Position numbers and translations under genes: made by a program. A model generated the notes under the pieces. That model saw nothing but the letters and a program-made list of their open reading frames with translations, was not told the origin of the DNA and made no database searches. From Actinoallomurus sp963823735 (GTDB lineage: Bacteria > Actinomycetota > Actinomycetes > Streptosporangiales > Streptosporangiaceae): a DNA stretch of 64,000 bases. Positions 1 through 7,212 of the stretch are shown here, one piece after another. Each line of letters opens with the position of its first letter. The first letter of the stretch is position 1. Location: contig CAWGMO010000003.1 in the NCBI GenBank assembly GCA_963823735.1, positions 558,001-622,000 of the forward strand. Direction: 5' to 3'.

Positions 1-41
1 CCCACAGTGTGAGATTTGGGGCCGAGAGGCGAGACAAAGCC

Positions 42-57
42 GTTACGCGTGGGTAAC
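42..57. promoter_or_regulatory. short inverted repeat, possible operator
   Basis: The arms GTTAC and GTAAC face each other across six bases, about 145 bases before the first small gene. TetR-type repressors often use sites of this shape, but no such regulator is adjacent in the window. The remainder of 1-200 shows no gene I can support. Confidence 0.3.
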
Positions 58-202
58 ATCGAAAGTGCCATGCGACGCTACGTATTGATCCTTCGCCGCC
101 GCGGCGGGGCCTGACCAACGGGCAGGCCGGCGACCCGCCGCGGAGTGTTGTGCCGGCTGTGAGCCCCGCGAAGCGTCTGCCGTCGATCGTTGGAGAAATC
201 CC

Positions 203-313
203 ATGGATTCGATGTACGCACTGAAGCCCGCCGAGGAAGCCGCCGAAGAGGCCACCCGAGCCGTCCAGTTCGCTCTGGACCGCCGCGACAACGGCGGATC
301 GGCGAGCCGCTGA
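203..313 (+). CDS. small hypothetical protein, 36 residues
   Basis: A 36-residue reading frame starts at ATG 203, eight bases after a good ribosome binding site (GGAG at 192-195). It ends six bases before a strong terminator hairpin. The peptide begins MDSMYALKPAEEA, has an acidic, alanine-rich helical centre (EEAAEEATRAVQ) and a Gly/Ser end. No signal peptide, membrane segment or cysteine is present. I do not recognise a family. Support comes from the ribosome binding site and the terminator placed directly behind the stop codon. It is too short for composition alone to prove coding. Confidence 0.5.
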   Translation: MDSMYALKPAEEAAEEATRAVQFALDRRDNGGSASR

Positions 314-318
314 GTTTC

Positions 319-350
319 CGGCCACCCGCACCTCAGGGTGCGGGTGGCCG
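319..350. terminator. bidirectional terminator hairpin
   Basis: Bases 319-332 pair perfectly with 337-350 (14 base pairs, loop TCAG) and are followed by CGTTCTTTCT on the plus strand. It lies between the convergent small gene and the ROK kinase gene and probably serves both. Confidence 0.85.
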
Positions 351-358
351 CGTTCTTT

Positions 359-1237
359 CTAGGCGGCCTCGGTGGCCATCGCCAGGGCGCCGATCAGGGG
401 CGCGTCGTCGACGAACCTGGCGGCCTCCACCGGTGGCGGGAACGGCACCGCCCGGTTGACGGCGTTCCGCAGCGCGGGCAGGAAGGCCGTCGCCATCCCG
501 CCTCCCACGACCACACGCTCTGGGTCGAGGAACGTCGTGAGGTTGGCGACCGACATCGCCACCGTCGCGGCCGCGTCGTCGAGCAGCGCCGCGACGGCGG
601 GTGCGTCCCGCATGGCGGACAGGCCGGCCGCGGTCACCGGGCGTCCCAGCATCTCCGAGCCGCGCGCGGCGAGGCCGCTGCCCGAGGTGTACTCCTCCAG
701 TGGCGCGTGTCCGTGGGCGTACCCGGGCTCGCCCGGCTCGCGGAGCAGGTAGCCGATCTCGCCCGTGGCACCGTGGGTGCCGGGGATGACGCGGCCGTCC
801 ACGATCACGGCCGCGCCCGTACCGGTGCCGAGGTTGACGTACAGGCCGATCCCCGTGTCGGCGAGGCTTCCCCAGTGCAGCTCGGCGGTCGCGGCGGCGT
901 TGACGTCGTTGTCGACGCGCAGGGCGGGCGCGCCGAGGCCGTCCTCCAGCAGCGCGGGGAGCGGGAGGCCGTCCCATCCCCGCACGTTCGGCGCGAGCCG
1001 TACGAGACCGTCCCGTATGACGCCGAACGTGGAGACCCCGGCCGCGGCGAGGCGGCCGGGGGTCCCGCAGGTGAGCTCGCGCGCGGTCGTGAGGACGCGC
1101 CGCAGGACCTCGTCGGCGCCTTCGGCGGCGCGCGTCTCGATCCTGGTCGTGCGCAGGCGTTCGCCGGCGACGGTGGCGGTCGCCAGCGCGACCTTGGTGC
1201 CACCGAAGTCGATGCCGAGCACGAACTCACCCGTCAC
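359..1237 (-). CDS. ROK family sugar kinase
   Basis: A 292-residue kinase of the ROK (NagC/glucokinase) family, expected to phosphorylate a hexose or amino sugar with ATP in the cytoplasm. The phosphate-binding motif DFGGTK is at residues 10-15, the catalytic aspartate lies in DNDVN (109-113), and a second phosphate loop NLGTGTG is at about 136-142. The zinc-binding CxCGxxGC segment normal in this family is missing: after GATGEIGYL there are no cysteines. The GTG start at 1237 overlaps the stop codon of the upstream permease gene (GTGA), which indicates translational coupling. A start further upstream would run deep into the permease gene and is unlikely. The substrate is unknown. The permease partner and the divergent ROK repressor suggest one small uptake and phosphorylation unit. 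Confidence 0.86.
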   Translation of the reverse strand: MTGEFVLGIDFGGTKVALATATVAGERLRTTRIETRAAEGADEVLRRVLTTARELTCGTPGRLAAAGVSTFGVIRDGLVRLAPNVRGWDGLPLPALLEDGLGAPALRVDNDVNAAATAELHWGSLADTGIGLYVNLGTGTGAAVIVDGRVIPGTHGATGEIGYLLREPGEPGYAHGHAPLEEYTSGSGLAARGSEMLGRPVTAAGLSAMRDAPAVAALLDDAAATVAMSVANLTTFLDPERVVVGGGMATAFLPALRNAVNRAVPFPPPVEAARFVDDAPLIGALAMATEAA

Positions 1238-2631
1238 GCGGCGCCCTCCTCGGCGTTCTCGACGAAGGCTTCCCGGATCTCCTTGGGGCCGAACGGCCAG
1301 GTACGCTCCGCGCGCGCCCAGATCAGGAACGCCACGGCGCCGACGGCGAGCCAGATCAGTGAGAGCACGATCGGCTTGGCGCCCGCCGACTTGTAGATGT
1401 AGAGCCAGCCGACCAGCGCGACCAAGCTCGGCAGCGGGTACAGCCACATCTTGTACGGCCGGCGCAGGTTCGGCTGCCGGCGGCGCAGCACGGTCACGGC
1501 GACGATCTGCGCGACGGACTGGATCAGCACGAAGACCGCGGTCAGCATGCTGATCACGTCGGTCAGCGTGAACAGCGACCCGATCGCGGTGACGATGCCC
1601 ATCGCGTACAGGCCGGCCGTGGGGAAGTGCAGGCGCGGGTGGATCCGCCCGAACCACGACAGGAACAGCTTGTCCTTGGCGGCGTTGTACGGCACGCGGG
1701 AGCCGCCGAGCAGCCCGGCGAAGACCGACGCGAACGCCGTGATGATGATGCCGACGGTGAAGACCTGGGCGACGCCCTTGCCCCACGAGCGCTCCAGCAC
1801 CAGCGAGGCGACCGAGCTGGAGTCCTTGGCCTCCTGCCACGGCACGACGCCGAGCACGCCGACCTGGAGCAGGAAGTACAGGCCCATGATCCCGAGGATG
1901 GCGTACACGATCGAGCGCGGGATCACCCGGCCCGGGTCCTTGATCTCGGCGCCCAGGTAGGCGCTCGTGTTGTAGCCGAGGTAGTCATAGATCGCGATGA
2001 CCAGGCCCGCGCCCAGCCCGGTGAAGAACTTCGACCCGCTGTCGTGCGGGAACGTGAAGGCCAGGTGCGAGCTGAAGTGCGTGAAGGCGGCGACGATCAC
2101 GCCGAAGACGGTGATCAGCATGACGACGAAGAAGATCGAGGTCATCTTGCCGATGTCGCCGATGCGGCGGTACAGCGCGATGATCACGACCAGCACGACG
2201 CCGATGGCGACGACGTGGCCCAGCGTCGACAGGCCGCTGCCGTGGACGAGCGACGGCCACAGGTACCCGCCGTACTGCACCAGGCCGATCACACCCGTGG
2301 ACATGATCAGCGGGATGAACAGCACCGCCGACCACACGAACAGGAACGGCATCAGGCGGCCCGTGCGGTACTGGAACGCCTCGCGGAGGTAGAGGTAGCT
2401 GCCGCCCGCGCCGGGCATGGCGGCGCCGAGCTCCGCCCAGACGAGGCCGTCGGCGATCGCGATGATCGCGCCGACGACCCAGCCGAACATGGCCTGCGGG
2501 CCCTGCAACGTCGCGATCATCACGGGAATGGTGACGAACGGCCCGATGCCGCACATCTGGGTCATGTTGACCGTTGTGGCTTGGAACAGCCCGAGGCGCC
2601 GTTCGAACCCCGGGGAGGGGGGATTCGCCAT
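1234..2631 (-). CDS. APC family amino acid/polyamine permease
   Basis: A 465-residue integral membrane transporter of the amino acid-polyamine-organocation superfamily, near the usual family length. It has about twelve hydrophobic segments; the first contains the family-typical G-x-G region (QMCGIGPFVTIP, about residues 22-33), and AMPGAGGSYLYLREAF follows in helix three. ATG 2631 is preceded by GGAGAACCTC, a good ribosome binding site; the longer upstream reading frame lacks one. Its stop overlaps the GTG of the ROK kinase gene. A sugar kinase coupled to an amino acid-type permease is unusual; the transported compound could be an amino sugar or amino acid conjugate, which is a guess. It is divergent from the ROK repressor at 2792, the probable regulator. 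Confidence 0.9.
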   Translation of the reverse strand: MANPPSPGFERRLGLFQATTVNMTQMCGIGPFVTIPVMIATLQGPQAMFGWVVGAIIAIADGLVWAELGAAMPGAGGSYLYLREAFQYRTGRLMPFLFVWSAVLFIPLIMSTGVIGLVQYGGYLWPSLVHGSGLSTLGHVVAIGVVLVVIIALYRRIGDIGKMTSIFFVVMLITVFGVIVAAFTHFSSHLAFTFPHDSGSKFFTGLGAGLVIAIYDYLGYNTSAYLGAEIKDPGRVIPRSIVYAILGIMGLYFLLQVGVLGVVPWQEAKDSSSVASLVLERSWGKGVAQVFTVGIIITAFASVFAGLLGGSRVPYNAAKDKLFLSWFGRIHPRLHFPTAGLYAMGIVTAIGSLFTLTDVISMLTAVFVLIQSVAQIVAVTVLRRRQPNLRRPYKMWLYPLPSLVALVGWLYIYKSAGAKPIVLSLIWLAVGAVAFLIWARAERTWPFGPKEIREAFVENAEEGAA

Positions 2632-2791
2632 GAGGTTCTCCGTTCGCGCGGACCTTTGTGGCCTTGTCCAGGGAAGATGTCCCCGGCTTGCGGTACAAGC
2701 AGAGTAAGGGAGGGTCCTTAACGAATCAATACGCGCGGTGTGAGAGCGTCCGTGATACCAACGTGTGGGGGAACGGCGTCGGAGGGGACAC

Positions 2792-3982
2792 GTGTCGATC
2801 GGAACGGCCAACACCACCAGCGTGCTTCGGATCATGAACGAGCGCGCCGTGTACGAGAGGATCCGCCTGCTGGGGCCGGTGTCGCGGCCACAGCTCGCCG
2901 AGGCCACCGGCCTGTCGAAACCGACGATCTCCCTCGCGCTCGCCGACCTGGAACGCGCCGGCCTCGTCGTCTCGGCCGGTCACCGCACCGGCAACGCCGG
3001 CCGCGCCGCCGTGCTCTACACGATCCGGCCGGAGGCGGGCTGGGTGATCGGCCTCGACATCGGGCACGAGTGGATCCGCGCCGCCCTGGTCGACCTCGGC
3101 GGCGAGATCGCCGTACGCGAGGACGTCCGCTCCCACGCCGAGGACGGCGCGGACGCGCTGATCGAGCAGCTCGGCGGCATCGTCGACGGCCTCGCGGCCA
3201 CGGCCGGCGGCGACATCACCGACATCGTGCTGGGCACGCCCGGCGTGCACGACGTCGCGGACCGTCGCCTGCGCCTCGCGCCGAACCTCCCCGGCTGGGA
3301 CCGCCCGGGCGTCACCGGCCTGCTCGCCGACCGGCTGCCGGTGCCGTTCGTGATCGAGAACGACATCGCGCTCGCCGCCCTGGGCGAGCAGGGGTACGGC
3401 CTGGGCGCGGGCCTTCGCCACTTCGTGTACGTGTCGATCGGCACCGGCATCGGCATGGGGATCATCGTGAACGGCGAGCTGTACCGCGGCGCGCGCGGCG
3501 CGGCCGGCGAGATCGCGTTCCTGCCGATGGGCGAGGCCGACCCGCGGGCGCAGCCGCCCTCCGCGCGCCGCCACGGCATGCTGGAGTCGGTCGCCTCGGC
3601 GCCGGGCGTGGTCGCGACCGCGCAGCGGCTCGGCATGAACGGCCCGATCACCGCCAAGCGCGTCTTCGATGAGGCACGCGCCGGCGACCCGGTCGCCGCG
3701 CGCGCCGTCGCCCACGAGGCCGACCACGTCGCGCGCGCCCTGGCCGGCGTCGTGGCGCTCCTCGACCCCGAGCTGGTCGTCCTCGGCGGCGGCATCGGCG
3801 GGCACGGCGCGGACGTCCTGCTGGGCGAGGTACGCGACCGGCTGGAGAAGATCACACCGCTGGGGCCGCCGCGCCTGGAGGTCTCCCCGCTCGGCGACGA
3901 CGCCGGCGTACTGGGCGCGATCGCCACTGGACTGGACACCGCGCGCGCTCTCGTCTTCGACCGGGCCGTGACCGGAGTTTAG
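2792..3982 (+). CDS. ROK family transcriptional repressor
   Basis: A 396-residue NagC/XylR-type regulator: an N-terminal winged helix-turn-helix (recognition region SRPQLAEATGLSKPTISLAL, about residues 31-50) followed by a ROK sugar-binding domain (GLDIGHEWIR near 87, ENDIALAALGE near 190). As in the neighbouring kinase, the cysteines of the ROK zinc site are absent after GAAGEIAFLP. GTG 2792 was chosen because GGAGGGG stands at 2781-2787, six to seven bases before it; GTG 2765 in the same frame has no such site. It is transcribed away from the permease/kinase pair across a 160-base gap, the usual layout for a repressor controlling the divergent genes in response to its sugar ligand. Confidence 0.9.
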   Translation: MSIGTANTTSVLRIMNERAVYERIRLLGPVSRPQLAEATGLSKPTISLALADLERAGLVVSAGHRTGNAGRAAVLYTIRPEAGWVIGLDIGHEWIRAALVDLGGEIAVREDVRSHAEDGADALIEQLGGIVDGLAATAGGDITDIVLGTPGVHDVADRRLRLAPNLPGWDRPGVTGLLADRLPVPFVIENDIALAALGEQGYGLGAGLRHFVYVSIGTGIGMGIIVNGELYRGARGAAGEIAFLPMGEADPRAQPPSARRHGMLESVASAPGVVATAQRLGMNGPITAKRVFDEARAGDPVAARAVAHEADHVARALAGVVALLDPELVVLGGGIGGHGADVLLGEVRDRLEKITPLGPPRLEVSPLGDDAGVLGAIATGLDTARALVFDRAVTGV

Positions 3983-3985
3983 GAT

Positions 3986-4031
3986 CTGAGACGGTTGTTC
4001 AAGCACTGAGACGCTCCGCTAAGGTACGTCC
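3986..4031 (+). promoter_or_regulatory. leuB promoter with two TGAGACG half-sites
   Basis: CTGAGACG occurs at 3986-3993 and again at 4006-4013, exactly 20 bases apart, flanking a -35-like TTGTTC (3995-4000). A -10-like TAAGGT (4020-4025) ends six bases before the ATG at 4032, so the leuB message may be leaderless. The half-sites match the right half of the operators found upstream of cimA and between ndgR and leuC. Confidence 0.5.
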
Positions 4032-5078
4032 ATGGCTTCCCGCAACATCAGGCTCGCCGTGATCCCAGGTGACGGGATCGGTCCCGAGGTCGTCACGGAA
4101 GGACTCAAGGTCCTCGACGCCCTGGGGGTCACGACCGAGCAGACGTCGTACGACCTGGGCGCGACCTACTGGCACAAGACGGGCGAGGTGCTGCCCGACC
4201 CGGTGCTGGAGGAGATCCGGGGCCACGACGCGATCCTGCTGGGCGCGGTCGGCGACCCGAGCGTGCCGAGCGGCGTCCTGGAGCGCGGGCTCCTGCTGCG
4301 GCTGAGGTTCGAGCTCGACCACTACATCAACCTGCGCCCGGTGAAGCTCTACCCCGGCGTGGTCACGCCCCTCGCGGACAAGCGCCCCGAGGACATCGAC
4401 ATGCTGGTCGTCCGCGAGGGCACCGAGGGTCCGTACGCCGGCGCCGGCGGCGTCCTGCGGGCCGGCACCCCGCACGAGATCGCGACGCAGGAGAGCGTCA
4501 ACACGGCCTTCGGCGTGGAGCGCGCGGTCCGCTACGCCTTCGAGGTCGCGGCGTCCCGCCCGCGCAAGAAGCTCACCCTCGTGCACAAGAACAACGTCCT
4601 CGTCTATGCGGGCGACCTCTGGTCACGTACCGTCGATGCCGTGGCCAAGGAATTTCCCGACATCGAGGTCGACTACTGCCATGTCGACGCCGCCACGATG
4701 TTCTTCGTCAGCCAGCCGCAGCGTTTCGACGTGGTCGTGACCGACAACCTGTTCGGTGACATCCTCACCGACCTGGGCGCGGCGGTCGCCGGTGGCATCG
4801 GGCTGGCCGCGAGCGGCAACATCAACCCCACGGGTGCCGCTCCGAGCATGTTCGAGCCGGTCCACGGCAGCGCGCCCGACATCGCGGGCCAGGGCAAGGC
4901 CGACCCGAGCGCGACCATCCTTTCCGTCGCCCTGCTCCTCGACCACCTCGGCCTGCCGGCCGAGGCGCGCCGGGTGGAGCAGGCGGTCTCCGACGACATC
5001 ATCGAACGCCAGGGCGCATGGGTCGCGCGCTCGACGCGGGAAGCCGGCGATGACATCGCGGAACGAGTAGCCGGCTAG
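4032..5078 (+). CDS. leuB: 3-isopropylmalate dehydrogenase
   Basis: A 348-residue NAD-dependent decarboxylating dehydrogenase that converts 3-isopropylmalate to 2-oxoisocaproate, the third step of leucine biosynthesis in the cytoplasm. The N-terminus LAVIPGDGIGPEVV, the central EGTEGPYAG, the lysine in VHKNNVL, and the metal and substrate region DNLFGDILTDLGAAV are all family hallmarks, and the length is normal for the actinobacterial enzyme. The start at ATG 4032 has AAGG eight bases upstream, although a -10-like TAAGGT overlaps it and could make the message leaderless. The gene is followed by a strong terminator and then ilvE. Two TGAGACG half-sites in the promoter suggest control by the IclR-type regulator encoded at 36865-37581. 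Confidence 0.97.
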   Translation: MASRNIRLAVIPGDGIGPEVVTEGLKVLDALGVTTEQTSYDLGATYWHKTGEVLPDPVLEEIRGHDAILLGAVGDPSVPSGVLERGLLLRLRFELDHYINLRPVKLYPGVVTPLADKRPEDIDMLVVREGTEGPYAGAGGVLRAGTPHEIATQESVNTAFGVERAVRYAFEVAASRPRKKLTLVHKNNVLVYAGDLWSRTVDAVAKEFPDIEVDYCHVDAATMFFVSQPQRFDVVVTDNLFGDILTDLGAAVAGGIGLAASGNINPTGAAPSMFEPVHGSAPDIAGQGKADPSATILSVALLLDHLGLPAEARRVEQAVSDDIIERQGAWVARSTREAGDDIAERVAG

Positions 5079-5104
5079 GGCGCGCCTTCCGCAAGGAAAC
5101 TCTC

Positions 5105-5132
5105 CGGGCGCGCCCCACGGCGCGCCCGTTTT
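5105..5132 (+). terminator. leuB terminator
   Basis: GGGCGCGCC at 5106-5114 pairs with GGCGCGCCC at 5119-5127 (ten pairs counting the C5105-G5128 closure, loop CCAC) and is followed by TTTT. It separates leuB from ilvE. Confidence 0.9.
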
Positions 5133-5221
5133 GCGCTGCCGTGACGAAGGAGAATCCCCAAAGTACGACAATGATGGGCAAGGGCGGCAAAGGGGCCGCC
5201 GCCGCCGTGAGAGGACCTCAG

Positions 5222-6319
5222 ATGAGCACCCACTTCGACATCCGGCTCTCCGAGCACCGAATGCCGGCCGAGGAGCGCGCACGGCTCCTGGAGAATCCCG
5301 GATTCGGCCAGGTCTTCACCGACCATATGATCACCATCGAGTGGTCCCAGGAGTCCGGCTGGCACGACGCCCGCCTGCAGCCGTACGGGCCGCTCTCCCT
5401 GGACCCGGCGACCGCCGTCTTCCACTACGCGCAGGAGCTCTTCGAGGGCCTGAAGGCGTACCGCCAGCCCGACGGCTCGATCGTGACCTTCCGCCCGTAC
5501 GCCAACGCGGCGCGCTTCCGCACCTCGTGCGAGCGGATGGCGATGCCGCCGCTGCCGGAGGAGACGTTCGTCCGCGCACTGGAACTCCTCGTCGACACCG
5601 ACCGCGACTGGATGCCGACACAGGAGGGCCACAGCCTCTACCTGCGCCCCTTCATGATCGCCACGCAGCGCGGGCTGGGGGTGAACAGCCCGTCGTCGTC
5701 GTACATGTTCATCGTCATCGCCTCGCCGGTCGGCCCGTACTTCACCAGCGGCGTGAAGCCCGTCTCGGTGTGGCTGTCGGAGGACTACACCCGCGCCGCG
5801 CCCGGCGGCACCGGCGCGGCCAAGTGCGGCGGCAACTACGCGGCGGCCTTCGTCGCCCAGGCCCAGGCCGTCCGCGAGGGCTGCGACCAGGTCGTGTGGC
5901 TCGACGCCAACGAGCACCGCTGGGTCGAGGAGATGGGCGGCATGAACCTCTTCTTCGTGTACGGCTCGGGCGCCGACGCAAGGATCATGACCCCGGCCCT
6001 GACGGGAACCCTCCTGCCGGGCATCACCCGCGACTCGCTCCTCCAACTGGCCCCTGACCTGGGCATCCCGGCGTCAGAGGGCCGGATCTCCACGGACGAG
6101 TGGCGCTCGGGCAACGCCTCGGGCGAACTGACCGAGGTCTTCGCCTGCGGCACCGCCGCCGTGATCACCCCGGTCGGCCGCGTGAAATGCGCGTCGGGCG
6201 AGTGGCTGGTCGGCGACGGCGAACCCGGCCCGGTGACCATGCGCCTCCGCGGCGAACTCGTCGGCCTCCAGTACGGCGAGGGCACGGACCAGTACGGCTG
6301 GATCCACAAGATCGGCTAG
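5222..6319 (+). CDS. ilvE: branched-chain amino acid aminotransferase
   Basis: A 365-residue class IV PLP-dependent aminotransferase for the last step of valine, leucine and isoleucine synthesis, using glutamate as donor. The motif YAQELFEGLKAYR, the PLP lysine in GAAKCGGNYA (Lys201), and EEMGGMNLFFV plus the TGTLLPGITR phosphate loop identify it. ATG 5222 follows GAGAGGACCTCAG and matches the usual family N-terminus (MSTHFDIRLSEH). An in-frame extension from ATG 5171/5174 (MMGKGGKGAAAA) is possible but lacks a ribosome binding site and looks like 5' leader; that leader holds a short GGCGGC/GCCGCC hairpin of unknown role. A -10-like GACAAT lies at 5167-5172. The gene sits between two strong terminators, so it is probably transcribed alone. 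Confidence 0.97.
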   Translation: MSTHFDIRLSEHRMPAEERARLLENPGFGQVFTDHMITIEWSQESGWHDARLQPYGPLSLDPATAVFHYAQELFEGLKAYRQPDGSIVTFRPYANAARFRTSCERMAMPPLPEETFVRALELLVDTDRDWMPTQEGHSLYLRPFMIATQRGLGVNSPSSSYMFIVIASPVGPYFTSGVKPVSVWLSEDYTRAAPGGTGAAKCGGNYAAAFVAQAQAVREGCDQVVWLDANEHRWVEEMGGMNLFFVYGSGADARIMTPALTGTLLPGITRDSLLQLAPDLGIPASEGRISTDEWRSGNASGELTEVFACGTAAVITPVGRVKCASGEWLVGDGEPGPVTMRLRGELVGLQYGEGTDQYGWIHKIG

Positions 6320-6330
6320 ACGCTTGTTCC

Positions 6331-6362
6331 GGGGGCGTCGCCGTCGGGCGGCGCCCCCGTTC
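6331..6362 (+). terminator. ilvE terminator
   Basis: Bases 6331-6342 pair with 6347-6358 (twelve pairs, one G-T, loop GTCG), followed by GTTCTGC. The stem faces the convergent Uma2 gene and may serve both strands. Confidence 0.85.
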
Positions 6363-6372
6363 TGCGAGACCT

Positions 6373-6921
6373 TCAGGCGATGAGCTTCCCGGTGTCGAGA
6401 TCGAGGTCCCACGGCTCGGGCAGCCTGAGCGTCTCCCCGAGCTTCACCTCGACCTCACGGTCGTAGCCGTCCTCGCCGGGATGACTGAGCGGCCGGGCCT
6501 TCCCCTCGAACGCGTCGACGACGAGATGGAGCGGCACCTTTCCGAGCGCACAGGTCCGCGGCTTGACCTCGTGATCGTCGTGCGCACTGCTCTTCGACAC
6601 GACCTCGGCCACGAGCAGCGTGGCGTTGCCGAATACGTGGTCGCCGCCCCACTGCGCGGGATTCGGCGGCACCACGAGGAGATCCGGCCGGTAGCGATCG
6701 AGCTGCGGGCCGAAGAGGAGCGCGACGGCGTTCCATGCTTCCCGGCCGCGTTCCGTCATCAACGGTATGAGCTGGACCAGCAGGCGGAAGATGAGCTGTG
6801 CGTGATCGGTGGTGGGCACTTCCCTCACCACGATCCGGTCACTGATGATCTCGACCTTGCGGTCCGGCCACCGATCGCTGAGCTCCTGGTAGCGGTCTTC
6901 AAGGCAGACGCGCTCGGTCAT
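6373..6921 (-). CDS. Uma2 family (DUF820) PD-(D/E)xK endonuclease-like protein
   Basis: A 182-residue member of the Uma2/DUF820 family, a restriction endonuclease-like fold found in many copies in actinobacteria and cyanobacteria. The predicted metal ligands are visible as YRPDLLVV (Asp80) and LLVAEVVSKSS (Glu106), with basic residues after it. The substrate of these proteins is generally unknown. ATG 6921 is the likely start, with GGGGGCGAAGAG just upstream; a TTG at 6939 would add six residues. It is alone between ilvE and the cimA leader and shares no promoter with them. Nothing in the neighbourhood suggests a toxin-antitoxin or restriction partner. Confidence 0.85.
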   Translation of the reverse strand: MTERVCLEDRYQELSDRWPDRKVEIISDRIVVREVPTTDHAQLIFRLLVQLIPLMTERGREAWNAVALLFGPQLDRYRPDLLVVPPNPAQWGGDHVFGNATLLVAEVVSKSSAHDDHEVKPRTCALGKVPLHLVVDAFEGKARPLSHPGEDGYDREVEVKLGETLRLPEPWDLDLDTGKLIA

Positions 6922-7008
6922 CTCTTCGCCCCCATGCAACGCCCTGAGTTCGCCTGATGACCTAAAGTAGCGATACGGCTACCCGAAGTGTGCGGGAAGT
7001 CGGCCGTA

Positions 7009-7027
7009 CGTCTCGAAGTGTGAGACG
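7009..7027. promoter_or_regulatory. operator upstream of cimA
   Basis: CGTCTCGAAGTGTGAGACG is a 19-base dyad with perfect six-base arms. It shares 15 of 19 bases with CGTCTCGCAATCTGAGATG between ndgR and leuC. A weaker copy with the same core (CGAAGTGTG, 6984-6992) lies exactly 30 bases upstream. I infer a binding site for the IclR-family regulator NdgR. Confidence 0.6.
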
Positions 7028-7030
7028 GGG

Positions 7031-7069
7031 GTGTCACTGGTTGACCGGGTGTGTAAGCTCATTGACATC
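7031..7069 (+). promoter_or_regulatory. probable cimA promoter
   Basis: GTGTCA (7031-7036) and TAAGCT (7054-7059) are 17 bases apart. Transcription would start a few bases before the leader ATG at 7070, giving an almost leaderless leader peptide. The operator dyad at 7009-7027 lies immediately upstream of the -35 element. Confidence 0.4.
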
Positions 7070-7114
7070 ATGCGCTGCGGCCTTCTCATTATCGGCGGGC
7101 GCGCCGGTTCGTAA
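7070..7114 (+). CDS. leader peptide of the cimA attenuator
   Basis: A 14-residue reading frame, MRCGLLIIGGRAGS, ends in TAA at 7112-7114. It carries four consecutive branched-chain codons, CTT CTC ATT ATC, two of which (CTT, ATT) are rare in this GC-rich genome. It lies upstream of a terminator hairpin and 99 bases before the cimA start. The pattern matches actinobacterial branched-chain amino acid leader peptides: ribosome stalling at these codons when charged Leu- or Ile-tRNA is scarce would alter folding of the following RNA and let transcription continue into cimA. The first stem (7099-7107 with 7124-7132, GCGCGCCGG/CCGGCGCGC) begins within the last codons of the leader, as an attenuator requires. 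Confidence 0.72.
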   Translation: MRCGLLIIGGRAGS

Positions 7115-7133
7115 CGAACATCGCCGGCGCGCT

Positions 7134-7167
7134 GACCTCTCACGACCGTGAGGGGTCATTTTGCTTT
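7134..7167 (+). terminator. attenuator terminator upstream of cimA
   Basis: Bases 7134-7143 pair with 7148-7157 (ten pairs, one G-T, four-base loop) and are followed by ATTTTGCTTT. This intrinsic terminator lies between the leader peptide and cimA. A second, nine-pair stem (7099-7107/7124-7132) directly before it would be disturbed by a ribosome on the leader. I could not identify a clean anti-terminator pairing by eye. Confidence 0.8.
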
Positions 7168-7212
7168 CTGGAGCACCACGCACCGCCGGGCCACATCTAA
7201 GGGGACTTCGAC

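Noticed and set aside
5171..5221. An N-terminal extension of IlvE from ATG 5171
   Set aside because: The additional Gly/Lys/Ala residues are not family-like and ATG 5222 has a good ribosome binding site.
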